Shown one piece after another: positions 1-6,759 of a DNA stretch of 64,000 nt; within the stretch, counting starts at the first letter, position 1; each line of letters opens with the position of its first letter. Made by a program: the position numbers and the translations under genes. This stretch comes from Szabonella sp046295215 (GTDB lineage Bacteria > Pseudomonadota > Alphaproteobacteria > Rhodobacterales > Rhodobacteraceae), in contig JBKBNP010000016.1 in NCBI GenBank assembly GCA_046295215.1, forward strand, positions 1-64,000, written 5' to 3'. The notes beneath the pieces were generated by a model that was not told the DNA's origin, ran no database searches, and saw only the letters and a list, made by a program, of their open reading frames with translations.

Positions 1-104
1 CGTCGCTCCGACAACAGGGCGACCGCTTCCGACAGGGTGCTTGCGGGCGTGATCGTGATGACGCCCCCGGTGGCCTTGGCCGACAGGATTTGCTGAACCA
101 GCAT
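1..104 (-). CDS. CBS-domain protein, N-terminal part (cut by window edge)
   Basis: The visible 34 codons begin MLVQQILSAKATGGVITITP and continue into TLSEAVALLSERR. This is the typical opening of a CBS domain: a short helix, a V-x-T-I-x-P strand, then a helix starting with SEA. CBS pairs bind adenine nucleotides and usually act as regulatory modules. A strong GGAGG ribosome site lies just before the ATG. The gene runs off the left edge, so length and any fused domain are unknown. It lies 50 bases downstream of the LysR gene on the same strand and could be cotranscribed with it. Confidence 0.7.
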   Translation of the reverse strand, partial: MLVQQILSAKATGGVITITPASTLSEAVALLSER

Positions 105-154
105 GGTAACCTCCTCCATTTCCGTCCAAATCGTCGGCCGGGTGCAACATTCTG

Positions 155-1060
155 TCAAGTCATTGATCCATCGACGAGCGATTCAAGCCTCTGGACCTCG
201 CGCCGCACCCCCTGCACCAGCAGATCGGCAAAGCGGTTGAGCCGTTCTGCCCGCCCGTCATCAGCATGGCGGATCAGCCAGAAACTGCGGGTCAGGCTCA
301 CCTCCCCCGGCAACACCCGCACCAGCTCCGGTGCCGCAGGCAGGGCGAAATCATGCACCATCCCGATCCCCGCCCCCGTCCGCAGCAGGTTCAACTGCAC
401 CGAAACCGAGTTTGACGACAGCGCCAGCCGCCCGCCCGCCATTTCCCCCAGATAATCCAGTTCCCGGTCAAAGATCATGTCGGGAATATAGCCCACGACG
501 GACCGCCCCCGCAGATCCCCGCGCTCCCGGATCGGTGGCCCAGCCGCGAGCCAGTCGCGCGACGCCGCCAGATGCAGCCGGTAGTCACTCAGCTTCTGCA
601 CCGTCAGCCGCCCGGTTTCAGGGCGCGACACGCCGATCGCCATATCCGCCTCGCGTCGCGACAGGTTGAATACACGCGGCAGGGCGACGATCTGCACCTC
701 CAGCCCCGGATTCTCCGCGGCGATCCGCCCCAGCACCTGCGGCAGCAGGTAATTGGCGCAACCATCCGGCGCCCCGATGCGGATCTGCCCGCGCAGGCCT
801 GATGAGGCCCCCCGCAGATCCTCTTCCGCCGCCTCCAGTGTCGCCTCGGCGCGCAGCGCATGATCCATCAACCGCGCCCCGGCCTCGGTAAGACTGTAGC
901 CTTGCGGCGATTTCAGAAAGAGCCGCTGCTCCAGTGCCGCCTCCAGGCGCACGATCCGCCGTCCCAGCGTTGCCGGGTCCAGCCGCTGCACCTTGCCCGC
1001 GCCCGACAGGCTCTCTGCCCGCGCCACGGCAAGGAAAAGCCGCAGATCTTCCCAGTCCAT
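155..1060 (-). CDS. LysR-family transcriptional regulator
   Basis: This 301-residue protein has the usual LysR length. Residues 1-60 form a winged helix-turn-helix (MDWEDLRLFLAVARAESLSG, then TLGRRIVRLEAALEQRLFLK). A linker helix follows, and from about residue 90 there is a periplasmic-binding-like effector domain (IRIGAPDGCANYLLP). It is transcribed divergently from mmsA across a 105-base gap. That is the classic LysR arrangement, so a role in controlling the valine-degradation genes is inferred. Its effector is unknown; a branched-chain acid or CoA ester intermediate would fit the context. Confidence 0.9.
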   Translation of the reverse strand: MDWEDLRLFLAVARAESLSGAGKVQRLDPATLGRRIVRLEAALEQRLFLKSPQGYSLTEAGARLMDHALRAEATLEAAEEDLRGASSGLRGQIRIGAPDGCANYLLPQVLGRIAAENPGLEVQIVALPRVFNLSRREADMAIGVSRPETGRLTVQKLSDYRLHLAASRDWLAAGPPIRERGDLRGRSVVGYIPDMIFDRELDYLGEMAGGRLALSSNSVSVQLNLLRTGAGIGMVHDFALPAAPELVRVLPGEVSLTRSFWLIRHADDGRAERLNRFADLLVQGVRREVQRLESLVDGSMT

Positions 1061-1067
1061 TCCGGTT

Positions 1068-1130
1068 ATCCCTGCAAAAATGCAAAACGCTTTTGGGATA
1101 TTGCCTCTTTATCCGGCATTTCTGCAAGCC
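1068..1130. promoter_or_regulatory. Putative operator in the lysR-mmsA intergenic region
   Basis: The divergent gap holds ATCCCTGCAAAAA (1068-1080), immediately followed by a second TGCAAAA (1081-1087), and a related ATTTCTGCAAG at 1118-1128. Read as 11-mers, TGCAAAAATGC (1073-1083) and the reverse complement of 1116-1126 (TGCAGAAATGC) differ at one base. There is also a TATCCC/GGGATA inverted pair (1067-1072 and 1095-1100). The same ATCCCTGCAA core recurs before the acyl-CoA dehydrogenase gene at 2851. A regulator-binding role is inferred from repetition and position; the binding protein is not identified. Confidence 0.5.
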
Positions 1131-1165
1131 TATCCTTCCCGTAACCAATTCCTCGGGAGGATGTC

Positions 1166-2665
1166 ATGGAAGAACTCGGCCACTGGATCAACGGCAAGCG
1201 CGTCAAGGGCACTTCGGGGCGGTTCGCCGATGTGATGAACCCCGCGACGGGCGAGGTGCAGGCCCGGCTCGCGCTGGCCTCGAAGGCCGAACTCGACGCC
1301 GCCGTGGCCGCCGCCGCCGCCGCCCAACCCGCATGGGGGGCCACCAATCCGCAAAAACGCGGCCGGGTGATGATGGCCATGGTGGGCCTCATCAACCGCG
1401 ACATGGACAAGCTGGCCGAGGCGCTGAGCCGCGAACATGGCAAGACCTTCCCCGATGCCAAGGGCGACATCCAGCGCGGGCTGGAGGTGATCGAATATTG
1501 CATCGGCGCGCCGCAGATGCTGAAGGGCGATTTCACCGACAGCGCAGGCCCCGGTATCGACATGTATTCCATGCGCCAGCCGCTGGGTGTGGCTGCCGGG
1601 ATCACGCCCTTCAACTTCCCCGCCATGATCCCCCTGTGGAAAATGGGGCCAGCACTTGCCTGCGGCAATGCCTTCATCCTCAAACCGTCGGAACGTGACC
1701 CCTCGGTGCCCTTGATGCTGGCGGAACTGTTCAAGGAGGCGGGCCTGCCGGACGGTCTGCTGCAAGTGGTGAACGGCGACAAGGAATCGGTCGATGCGAT
1801 CCTCGACAACCCGACGATTGCCGCCGTGGGCTTTGTCGGCTCGACCCCGATTGCCGAATATATCTACGGGCGGGGCTGTTCCAACGGCAAGCGCGTGCAA
1901 TGTTTCGGCGGGGCCAAGAACCACATGATCATCATGCCCGATGCCGATCTCGATCAGGCCGCCGATGCGCTGGTGGGCGCGGGCTATGGCGCGGCAGGCG
2001 AGCGTTGCATGGCCATTTCCGTAGCCGTGCCGGTGGGCGACGCCACAGCCGATGCCCTGATCGAAAGGCTGATCCCGCGCATCGAAAAGCTGAAGGTCGG
2101 CCCCTACACCGCCGGAAACGATGTGGATTACGGCCCCGTCGTCACCAAAGCCGCCAAGGAAAACATCCTGCGGCTGGTCAACAGCGGCGTCGAACAGGGT
2201 GCGAAACTGGTGGTCGATGGCCGCAAGTTCAGCCTTCAGGGCTATGAGGACGGCTTCTTCGTCGGCCCGCATCTCTTCGACCATGTGACCAGGGACATGG
2301 ACATTTACCGGACCGAGATTTTCGGCCCGGTCCTGTCCACCGTGCGCGCAAAAAGCTATGAGGAGGCGCTCGCCCTCGCCATGGACCATGAATATGGCAA
2401 TGGCACCGCGATCTTCACCCGCGACGGCGACACGGCGCGCGATTTCGCCAATCGCATCAATATCGGCATGGTGGGCATCAATGTTCCGATCCCGGTGCCG
2501 CTGGCCTATCACACCTTCGGCGGCTGGAAGAAGTCGGGCTTCGGCGATCTCAACCAGCACGGCCCCGATGCCTTCCGCTTCTACACCCGCACCAAGACGA
2601 TCACGACGCGCTGGCCCTCCGGCATCAAGGAAGGCTCGGCCTTCAACTTCAAGGCCATGGACTGA
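1166..2665 (+). CDS. mmsA: Methylmalonate-semialdehyde dehydrogenase (CoA-acylating)
   Basis: This enzyme oxidises methylmalonate semialdehyde with NAD and CoA to propionyl-CoA, the last step of valine breakdown; it also acts on malonate semialdehyde. The 499 residues match the family length. The aldehyde-dehydrogenase fold is clear: ITPFNFPAMIPLWKMGPALA in the NAD-binding half, GFVGSTPIAEYIY, and the nucleophile Cys281 in GERCMAIS. GERCMA rather than the common GQxC context is typical of the MmsA branch. The start has GGAGG seven bases upstream. It is divergent from the LysR gene and is followed by three more valine-pathway genes after a 241-base gap. Confidence 0.95.
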   Translation: MEELGHWINGKRVKGTSGRFADVMNPATGEVQARLALASKAELDAAVAAAAAAQPAWGATNPQKRGRVMMAMVGLINRDMDKLAEALSREHGKTFPDAKGDIQRGLEVIEYCIGAPQMLKGDFTDSAGPGIDMYSMRQPLGVAAGITPFNFPAMIPLWKMGPALACGNAFILKPSERDPSVPLMLAELFKEAGLPDGLLQVVNGDKESVDAILDNPTIAAVGFVGSTPIAEYIYGRGCSNGKRVQCFGGAKNHMIIMPDADLDQAADALVGAGYGAAGERCMAISVAVPVGDATADALIERLIPRIEKLKVGPYTAGNDVDYGPVVTKAAKENILRLVNSGVEQGAKLVVDGRKFSLQGYEDGFFVGPHLFDHVTRDMDIYRTEIFGPVLSTVRAKSYEEALALAMDHEYGNGTAIFTRDGDTARDFANRINIGMVGINVPIPVPLAYHTFGGWKKSGFGDLNQHGPDAFRFYTRTKTITTRWPSGIKEGSAFNFKAMD

Positions 2666-2686
2666 TCGCCTGCCGCGCCCTCCCCT

Positions 2687-2747
2687 TTCATCTGTTCCCA
2701 AATATCCCGGGGGGACGCGTGGCACGCGCCGGGGGGCAGCGCCCCCC
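2687..2747 (+). repeat. Dispersed palindromic repeat, copy A
   Basis: Just after mmsA lies a 28-base segment beginning TTCATCTG and ending CGGGGGG (2687-2714). A 16-base spacer with a GCGTG/CACGC hairpin follows, then a perfect 7-bp stem GGGGGGC-AGC-GCCCCCC (2731-2747). Copy B at 10969-11037 has the same architecture: 22 of 28 bases match in the first block and all 17 in the last. The final hairpin could also end mmsA transcription, but there is no T-run. Confidence 0.6.
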
Positions 2748-2816
2748 TCCTGCGCCGGCAAGGGGCGCTGCCTGCCGCCACTGCGCATCACTGGCGCATA
2801 TTCCCCCACCGACAGT

Positions 2817-2863
2817 ATCTTGCAAGGGTAGTCCAGCAGAGGCCTGCAACATCCCTGCAAGAT
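2817..2863. promoter_or_regulatory. Putative operator upstream of the acyl-CoA dehydrogenase operon
   Basis: ATCTTGCAAGGGT (2817-2829) and ATCCCTGCAAGAT (2851-2863) form an almost perfect inverted repeat about 34 bases apart. They lie 44-90 bases before the start codon at 2907. The right arm shares ATCCCTGCAA with the site before mmsA/lysR. Two promoters of one pathway carrying the same motif suggests a common regulator, either the adjacent LysR protein or a TTTGCAAA-type regulator such as those known for propionyl-CoA metabolism. Which protein binds is not shown by the sequence. Confidence 0.5.
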
Positions 2864-2906
2864 TCGCCCCCTAGACAGCCCTTGAGTTCACGCGGGAGGA
2901 AAGACA

Positions 2907-4052
2907 ATGGATGTCACGCTGAGCGAGGAAGCACAGGCAATCTTCGAGATGGCGCATGGCTTCTCGCAGGATCGCATCGCACCCCATGCCCGCGACTGGG
3001 AACGCGACGGCAATATCCCCAAGGATCTCTGGCCCGAGATTGCCGCCCTTGGCCTCGGCGGGCTCTATGTGCCCGAGGACTTTGGCGGCTCCGGCCTCTC
3101 GCGCCATGATGCGACGCTGGTTTTCGAGGCGCTGGCCATGGCCTGCCCCTCGGTTTCGGCCTTTCTCTCGATCCACAACATGTGCGCGGGCATGATCGCA
3201 AGATTCGGCTCCGAGGACGCAAAGGCGCGCTGGCTGCCCCGCGCCTGCACGATGGAGACAGTGTTTTCCTATTGCCTGACCGAACCGGGGTCCGGGTCGG
3301 ATGCGGCGGCGCTGCGCACCCGCGCGGACCGCAGCAACGACCAGTGGCGGCTCACCGGCACCAAGGCCTTCATCTCGGGCGGCGGCTATTCGGATGCCTA
3401 TATCGTCATGGCGCGGACGGGCGGTGAGGGTCCGAAAGGAATATCGGCCCTGATCGTGGAGGACGGCGCGGCGGGTCTCAGCTTCGGCGGGCTGGAGGAC
3501 AAGATGGGCTGGCGGTCGCAACCCACCCGTCAGGTCCAGTTCGACGATTGCGCCGTGCCGATGGACAACCTTCTGGGCGAGGAAGGGCGCGGCTTTTCCT
3601 ATGCGATGGCGGGGCTGGACGGTGGTCGGCTCAATATCGCGGCCTCGGCGCTTGGGGGCGCGCAGGCGGCGCTGGATGCAACACTTTCCTACATGACAGA
3701 ACGCCGCGCCTTCGGCCAGCGACTGACAGAGTTCCAGGCGCTGCAATTCCGGCTGGCCGATCTGGAAGTGAAGCTGGAAACCGCCCGCGTGTTTCTGCGC
3801 GCAGCGGCGGCGAAACTGGATGCAGGCACCCCGGATGCGACGAAATTCTGTGCCATGGCCAAACTCTATGTCACCGACCGGGCCTTCGAGGTGGCCAATG
3901 ACTGCCTGCAACTGCACGGCGGCTATGGATACCTCGCCGATTACGGGATCGAGAAAATCGTGCGCGACCTGCGCGTGCATCAGATCCTCGAAGGCACGAA
4001 CGAGATCATGCGGCTCATCATCAGCCGCGCCATGCTGGCGGACCGGGCATGA
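2907..4052 (+). CDS. Acyl-CoA dehydrogenase, probably isobutyryl-CoA dehydrogenase
   Basis: This FAD flavoenzyme has 381 residues and three-domain acyl-CoA dehydrogenase architecture. It has an N-terminal helical domain, a mid beta-domain with YCLTEPGSGSDAAALRTRA and TKAFISGGG, and a C-terminal helical domain with DFGSR-like RAFGQRLTEFQ. The C-terminus holds QLHGGYGYLADY and ILEGTNEIMR; the Glu of EGT is the catalytic base in short- and branched-chain members. Position between mmsA and the hydroxyisobutyryl genes makes isobutyryl-CoA (valine pathway) the likely substrate, but 2-methylbutyryl-CoA cannot be excluded. The stop overlaps the next start by 4 bases. A GGAGG site precedes the ATG. 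Confidence 0.88.
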   Translation: MDVTLSEEAQAIFEMAHGFSQDRIAPHARDWERDGNIPKDLWPEIAALGLGGLYVPEDFGGSGLSRHDATLVFEALAMACPSVSAFLSIHNMCAGMIARFGSEDAKARWLPRACTMETVFSYCLTEPGSGSDAAALRTRADRSNDQWRLTGTKAFISGGGYSDAYIVMARTGGEGPKGISALIVEDGAAGLSFGGLEDKMGWRSQPTRQVQFDDCAVPMDNLLGEEGRGFSYAMAGLDGGRLNIAASALGGAQAALDATLSYMTERRAFGQRLTEFQALQFRLADLEVKLETARVFLRAAAAKLDAGTPDATKFCAMAKLYVTDRAFEVANDCLQLHGGYGYLADYGIEKIVRDLRVHQILEGTNEIMRLIISRAMLADRA

Positions 4053-5086
4053 GTGACATCCTTGTCCGCAAGGAGGGTCGTGCAGGCCGGATCACGCTGA
4101 CGCGCCCGCAGGCGCTCAATGCGCTGACCTATGATATGTGTCTGGCGATCGACGCGGCGCTGCGGGACTGGCAGGATGATGCGGCTGTCGAATTGCTGCT
4201 GATCGACGCGGAGGGCGAACGCGCCTTCTGCTCGGGGGGCGACATCGCCGAGATGTATGCGACCGGAACACGTGGCGATTTCAGCTATGGGCGGCGCTTC
4301 TGGCGTGACGAATACCGCATGAATGCGCGGCTGTTCGAGTTTCCCAAACCGACGGTGAGCTTCCTTCAGGGCTTCACCATGGGCGGCGGCGTGGGGGTGG
4401 GATGCCATGCGGGCCTGCGGATCGCGGGGGAAAGCACACAGATCGCCATGCCGGAATGTGGCATCGGGCTGGTGCCGGATGTGGGCGGCAGCATGATGCT
4501 TGCCCGCGCACCGGGGCGGATCGGCGAATATCTGGGCGTGACGGGCGCGCGGATGGGCGCGGCGGATGCGATCCTCGCCGGGTTTGCCGATGTTTTCCTG
4601 CCCGAGGCGGATTGGGAGGCCGCGAAGGCGGCGATGGTTGCGGAGGGCAAGGCGGAGGTGGCCGGCATGACCCCGCCTCCGGGTCGGCTTGCCGCCCTGC
4701 AGGCAGAGATTGACCGCCATTTCGCGGGTGAAACGCTGGGCGACATTGCCCGAAGCCTTGCCCTTGATGACACGGCCTTCACAGCGGAGGCGCAGAAAGC
4801 ACTCGCGCGCAACGCCCCCCTGTCGATGGCCTGCACCGTGGAAATGCTGCACCGTCTGGGCGCGGAACCTTCCATCCGGCAGGCGCTTGAACTGGAATAC
4901 CGCTTCACCCATCGCGCGATGGACCGCGCCGATTTTCTGGAAGGCATCCGGGCGGCCATCATCGACAAGGACCGCAAGCCGCGCTGGCGCCATGCCGGAC
5001 CGGAGGCGGTGCCGGGGGTGGATGTGGCGCGGATGCTGATGCCGCTCGGGACGGAAGGCTGGACATATTCGGAGGAAAAGGCATGA
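4049..5086 (+). CDS. 3-hydroxyisobutyryl-CoA hydrolase (enoyl-CoA hydratase superfamily)
   Basis: A crotonase-fold protein of 345 residues, longer than simple enoyl-CoA hydratases (about 260) and matching the HIBCH type. Oxyanion-hole motifs are ERAFCSGGDIAEMY near residue 60 and GFTMGGGVGVGCHAGLRIA near residue 110. AMPECGIGLVPDVGG supplies the Glu and Asp typical of hydrolases. It would release 3-hydroxyisobutyrate from its CoA ester, the step before MmsB. It overlaps both neighbours by 4 bases (ATGA), so the three genes form one translationally coupled operon. A separate canonical enoyl-CoA hydratase for the preceding methacrylyl-CoA hydration step is not seen here. Confidence 0.85.
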   Translation: MSDILVRKEGRAGRITLTRPQALNALTYDMCLAIDAALRDWQDDAAVELLLIDAEGERAFCSGGDIAEMYATGTRGDFSYGRRFWRDEYRMNARLFEFPKPTVSFLQGFTMGGGVGVGCHAGLRIAGESTQIAMPECGIGLVPDVGGSMMLARAPGRIGEYLGVTGARMGAADAILAGFADVFLPEADWEAAKAAMVAEGKAEVAGMTPPPGRLAALQAEIDRHFAGETLGDIARSLALDDTAFTAEAQKALARNAPLSMACTVEMLHRLGAEPSIRQALELEYRFTHRAMDRADFLEGIRAAIIDKDRKPRWRHAGPEAVPGVDVARMLMPLGTEGWTYSEEKA

Positions 5087-5955
5087 AGATCGGGTTCATA
5101 GGATTGGGCAACATGGGCGCACCGATGGCCGCCAATCTGGCGGCAGCCGGGCATCAGGTGACAGGGTTCGACCTTGCCGCCCCCTGCCCGGCAGATGTGG
5201 TGCCCGCAAGCAACGCCGCAGAGGCCGTGGCCGGGGCGGAGGCGGTCATCACCATGCTGCCCAATGGCGCGATCCTGCGCAGCGTCGCGGCCGAGATCCT
5301 GCCTGTCATGCAGCCGGGGGCGGTGCTGTGCGACTGTTCCACCGTCGATGTGGACAGCGCCCGTTTCGTGGCCACCGAGGCGGAAGCGGCGGGGAAATCC
5401 GCGCTCGACGCACCGGTTTCGGGCGGCGTGGGCGGGGCGGCGGCGGGAACGCTCACCTTCATGGTGGGCGGGCCGGACGCAGCCTTTGCCACCGTCGCGC
5501 CGCTGTTTGACGTGATGGGGCAAAAGGCCGTGCATTGTGGCGCGGCGGGGGCGGGACAGGCCGCCAAGATCTGCAACAACATGATCCTCGGCGTGACCAT
5601 GATCGCCACCTGCGAGGCCTTCGCGCTGGCCGACAAGCTGGGGCTCGACCGGCAGAAGATGTTCGATGTCGTCTCCACCTCCTCGGGCTATTCCTGGGTG
5701 ATGAACGCCTATTGCCCGGCCCCCGGTGTCGGTCCGAAATCGCCCGCCGACAATGATTACCGGCCCGGTTTCGCGGCGGAACTGATGCTCAAGGATCTGG
5801 GCCTGTCGCAGCAGGCGGCAGAGGCGGTCGATGCCGACACTCCGATGGGAAAGGCAGCCCTCGACCTCTACCGCCAGTTCGTCGAAGAGGAAGGCGGGCG
5901 CGGGCGCGATTTCTCGGCCATGCTGCCAAGATTCGAGACACGGCGGCGCGGCTGA
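5083..5955 (+). CDS. mmsB: 3-hydroxyisobutyrate dehydrogenase
   Basis: NAD-dependent oxidation of 3-hydroxyisobutyrate to methylmalonate semialdehyde, feeding MmsA. The 290 residues start with a Rossmann motif (GFIGLGNMGAPMAANLAAAG). The substrate-binding signature is DAPVSGGVGGAAAGTLTFMV near residue 115. The catalytic lysine lies in GQAAKICNNM near residue 165. This family is 290-300 residues, so the gene is full length. It is the last gene of the coupled three-gene operon, and its start overlaps the preceding stop by 4 bases. Confidence 0.95.
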   Translation: MKIGFIGLGNMGAPMAANLAAAGHQVTGFDLAAPCPADVVPASNAAEAVAGAEAVITMLPNGAILRSVAAEILPVMQPGAVLCDCSTVDVDSARFVATEAEAAGKSALDAPVSGGVGGAAAGTLTFMVGGPDAAFATVAPLFDVMGQKAVHCGAAGAGQAAKICNNMILGVTMIATCEAFALADKLGLDRQKMFDVVSTSSGYSWVMNAYCPAPGVGPKSPADNDYRPGFAAELMLKDLGLSQQAAEAVDADTPMGKAALDLYRQFVEEEGGRGRDFSAMLPRFETRRRG

Positions 5956-6080
5956 TCCCGCCGCCTTCGCGGAGGCGTGATGCGGCGTGACAGACAGAAG
6001 CGGCACCAAGGCGCGTTCATCCCCCATGAACCAGGGAGGATGACACGAGAACCACAAGCTTCATTGCCGCCGCAGTTGCG

Positions 6081-6407
6081 ATGGTCCTGACCCAGGCGAT
6101 CCCCGCCCCGGCCGAGGCGCAGCAGCGTCAAGGCCATCGGGGTGGCAAACCCGCCATCGTCCAGCAGCACCATTTCCATTACGCCACCCCGAATCGCCGC
6201 GCGGTGCAGCCGCAGCAGCATCGCGGCCCCCGGATCGGCCAGCACGCCCGCAACGGTCGGGTCTGGCATCAGGGGCCGCGCCACAGGGTTGGCCCGCCGC
6301 CGCGCGGCCAGCATTACCGGGTGATCGACAACCGTGTGGTCCGGGTGGACAACAATACGCTCCAGATCGTTGCCATCGCGGGGTTGCTGTCGGCCCTGCT
6401 GCGCTGA
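6081..6407 (+). CDS. Small His/Gln/Arg-rich secreted protein (start region apparently frameshifted)
   Basis: Not a recognised family. From the ATG at 6081 the 108-residue product is rich in His, Gln, Arg and Pro (QQRQGHRGGK, QQHHFHYA, HRVGPPPRGQHYRVIDNRVV). It ends in a hydrophobic segment, TLQIVAIAGLLSALLR, resembling RcnB-like or nickel/cobalt-homeostasis periplasmic proteins in composition only. There is no ribosome site before 6081. The same frame is open upstream from 6045 and encodes TRTTSFIAAAVAMVLTQAIP followed by APAEA, a good signal peptide. A GGGAGG-ATG start at 6040 is one base out of frame with it. The true gene probably begins at 6040, and one base is missing near 6043. Confidence 0.55.
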   Translation: MVLTQAIPAPAEAQQRQGHRGGKPAIVQQHHFHYATPNRRAVQPQQHRGPRIGQHARNGRVWHQGPRHRVGPPPRGQHYRVIDNRVVRVDNNTLQIVAIAGLLSALLR

Positions 6408-6415
6408 ACCGAAGC

Positions 6416-6440
6416 GCCCGGCCACGAGGGGTGGCCGGGC
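6416..6440 (+). terminator. Strong hairpin after the small secreted-protein gene
   Basis: A perfect 10-bp GC stem (GCCCGGCCAC / GTGGCCGGGC) with a GAGGG loop starts 9 bases after the stop codon. There is no U-tract, so efficiency as an intrinsic terminator is uncertain. It separates this gene from the DUF2892 gene downstream. Confidence 0.6.
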
Positions 6441-6500
6441 CGTTCAACGGGCGAATGGGCCGCAGCAGGATATTCTGGCTTATGGGGGTCGGAAGGTATA

Positions 6501-6524
6501 CATTCAAATTACCTAATGTGAATG
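6501..6524. promoter_or_regulatory. Inverted repeat before the DUF2892 gene
   Basis: CATTCA (6501-6506) and TGAATG (6519-6524) are perfect inverted arms separated by 12 bases, just before the GGAG ribosome site. The stretch is AT-rich in a GC-rich region and overlaps a possible -10 (TATACA, 6497-6502). Within it ATTC-N8-TAAT is one base from the ATTC-N8-GAAT motif described for the persulfide sensor SqrR. The target type, a small YgaP-like membrane protein, fits that regulon, but the match is imperfect. Confidence 0.4.
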
Positions 6525-6534
6525 GAGCCTTCCC

Positions 6535-6738
6535 ATGCTGAAAACCAATGTCGGCGGCATCGACCGCATCCTGCGCGTCGTAATCGGCCTTGCGCTGATC
6601 GCGGGCTTTTTCCTCAACACCGAAAGCAGCTATCGCTGGGCCTATCTGATCGGGATCATCCCGCTGGCGACAGGCCTTCTGCAGACCTGCCCGCTCTATT
6701 CCATCCTCGGGCTGAACACCTGCCCGATGAAGAAATAA
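6535..6738 (+). CDS. DUF2892 (YgaP-like) small inner-membrane protein
   Basis: 67 residues. NVGGIDRILRVVIGLALIAG opens the protein, and a second hydrophobic helix (WAYLIGIIPLATGLL) is followed by QTCPLYSILGLNTCP. This matches DUF2892, the membrane hairpin also found at the C-terminus of the rhodanese YgaP. The two cysteines in TCPLYSILGLNTCP are characteristic. Such proteins often sit in sulfide- or persulfide-responsive gene sets, but no rhodanese or sulfide:quinone reductase is adjacent here. GGAG lies 7 bases before the ATG. Confidence 0.85.
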   Translation: MLKTNVGGIDRILRVVIGLALIAGFFLNTESSYRWAYLIGIIPLATGLLQTCPLYSILGLNTCPMKK

Positions 6739-6759
6739 TGCCCAGGACGGCGCGCGGCA

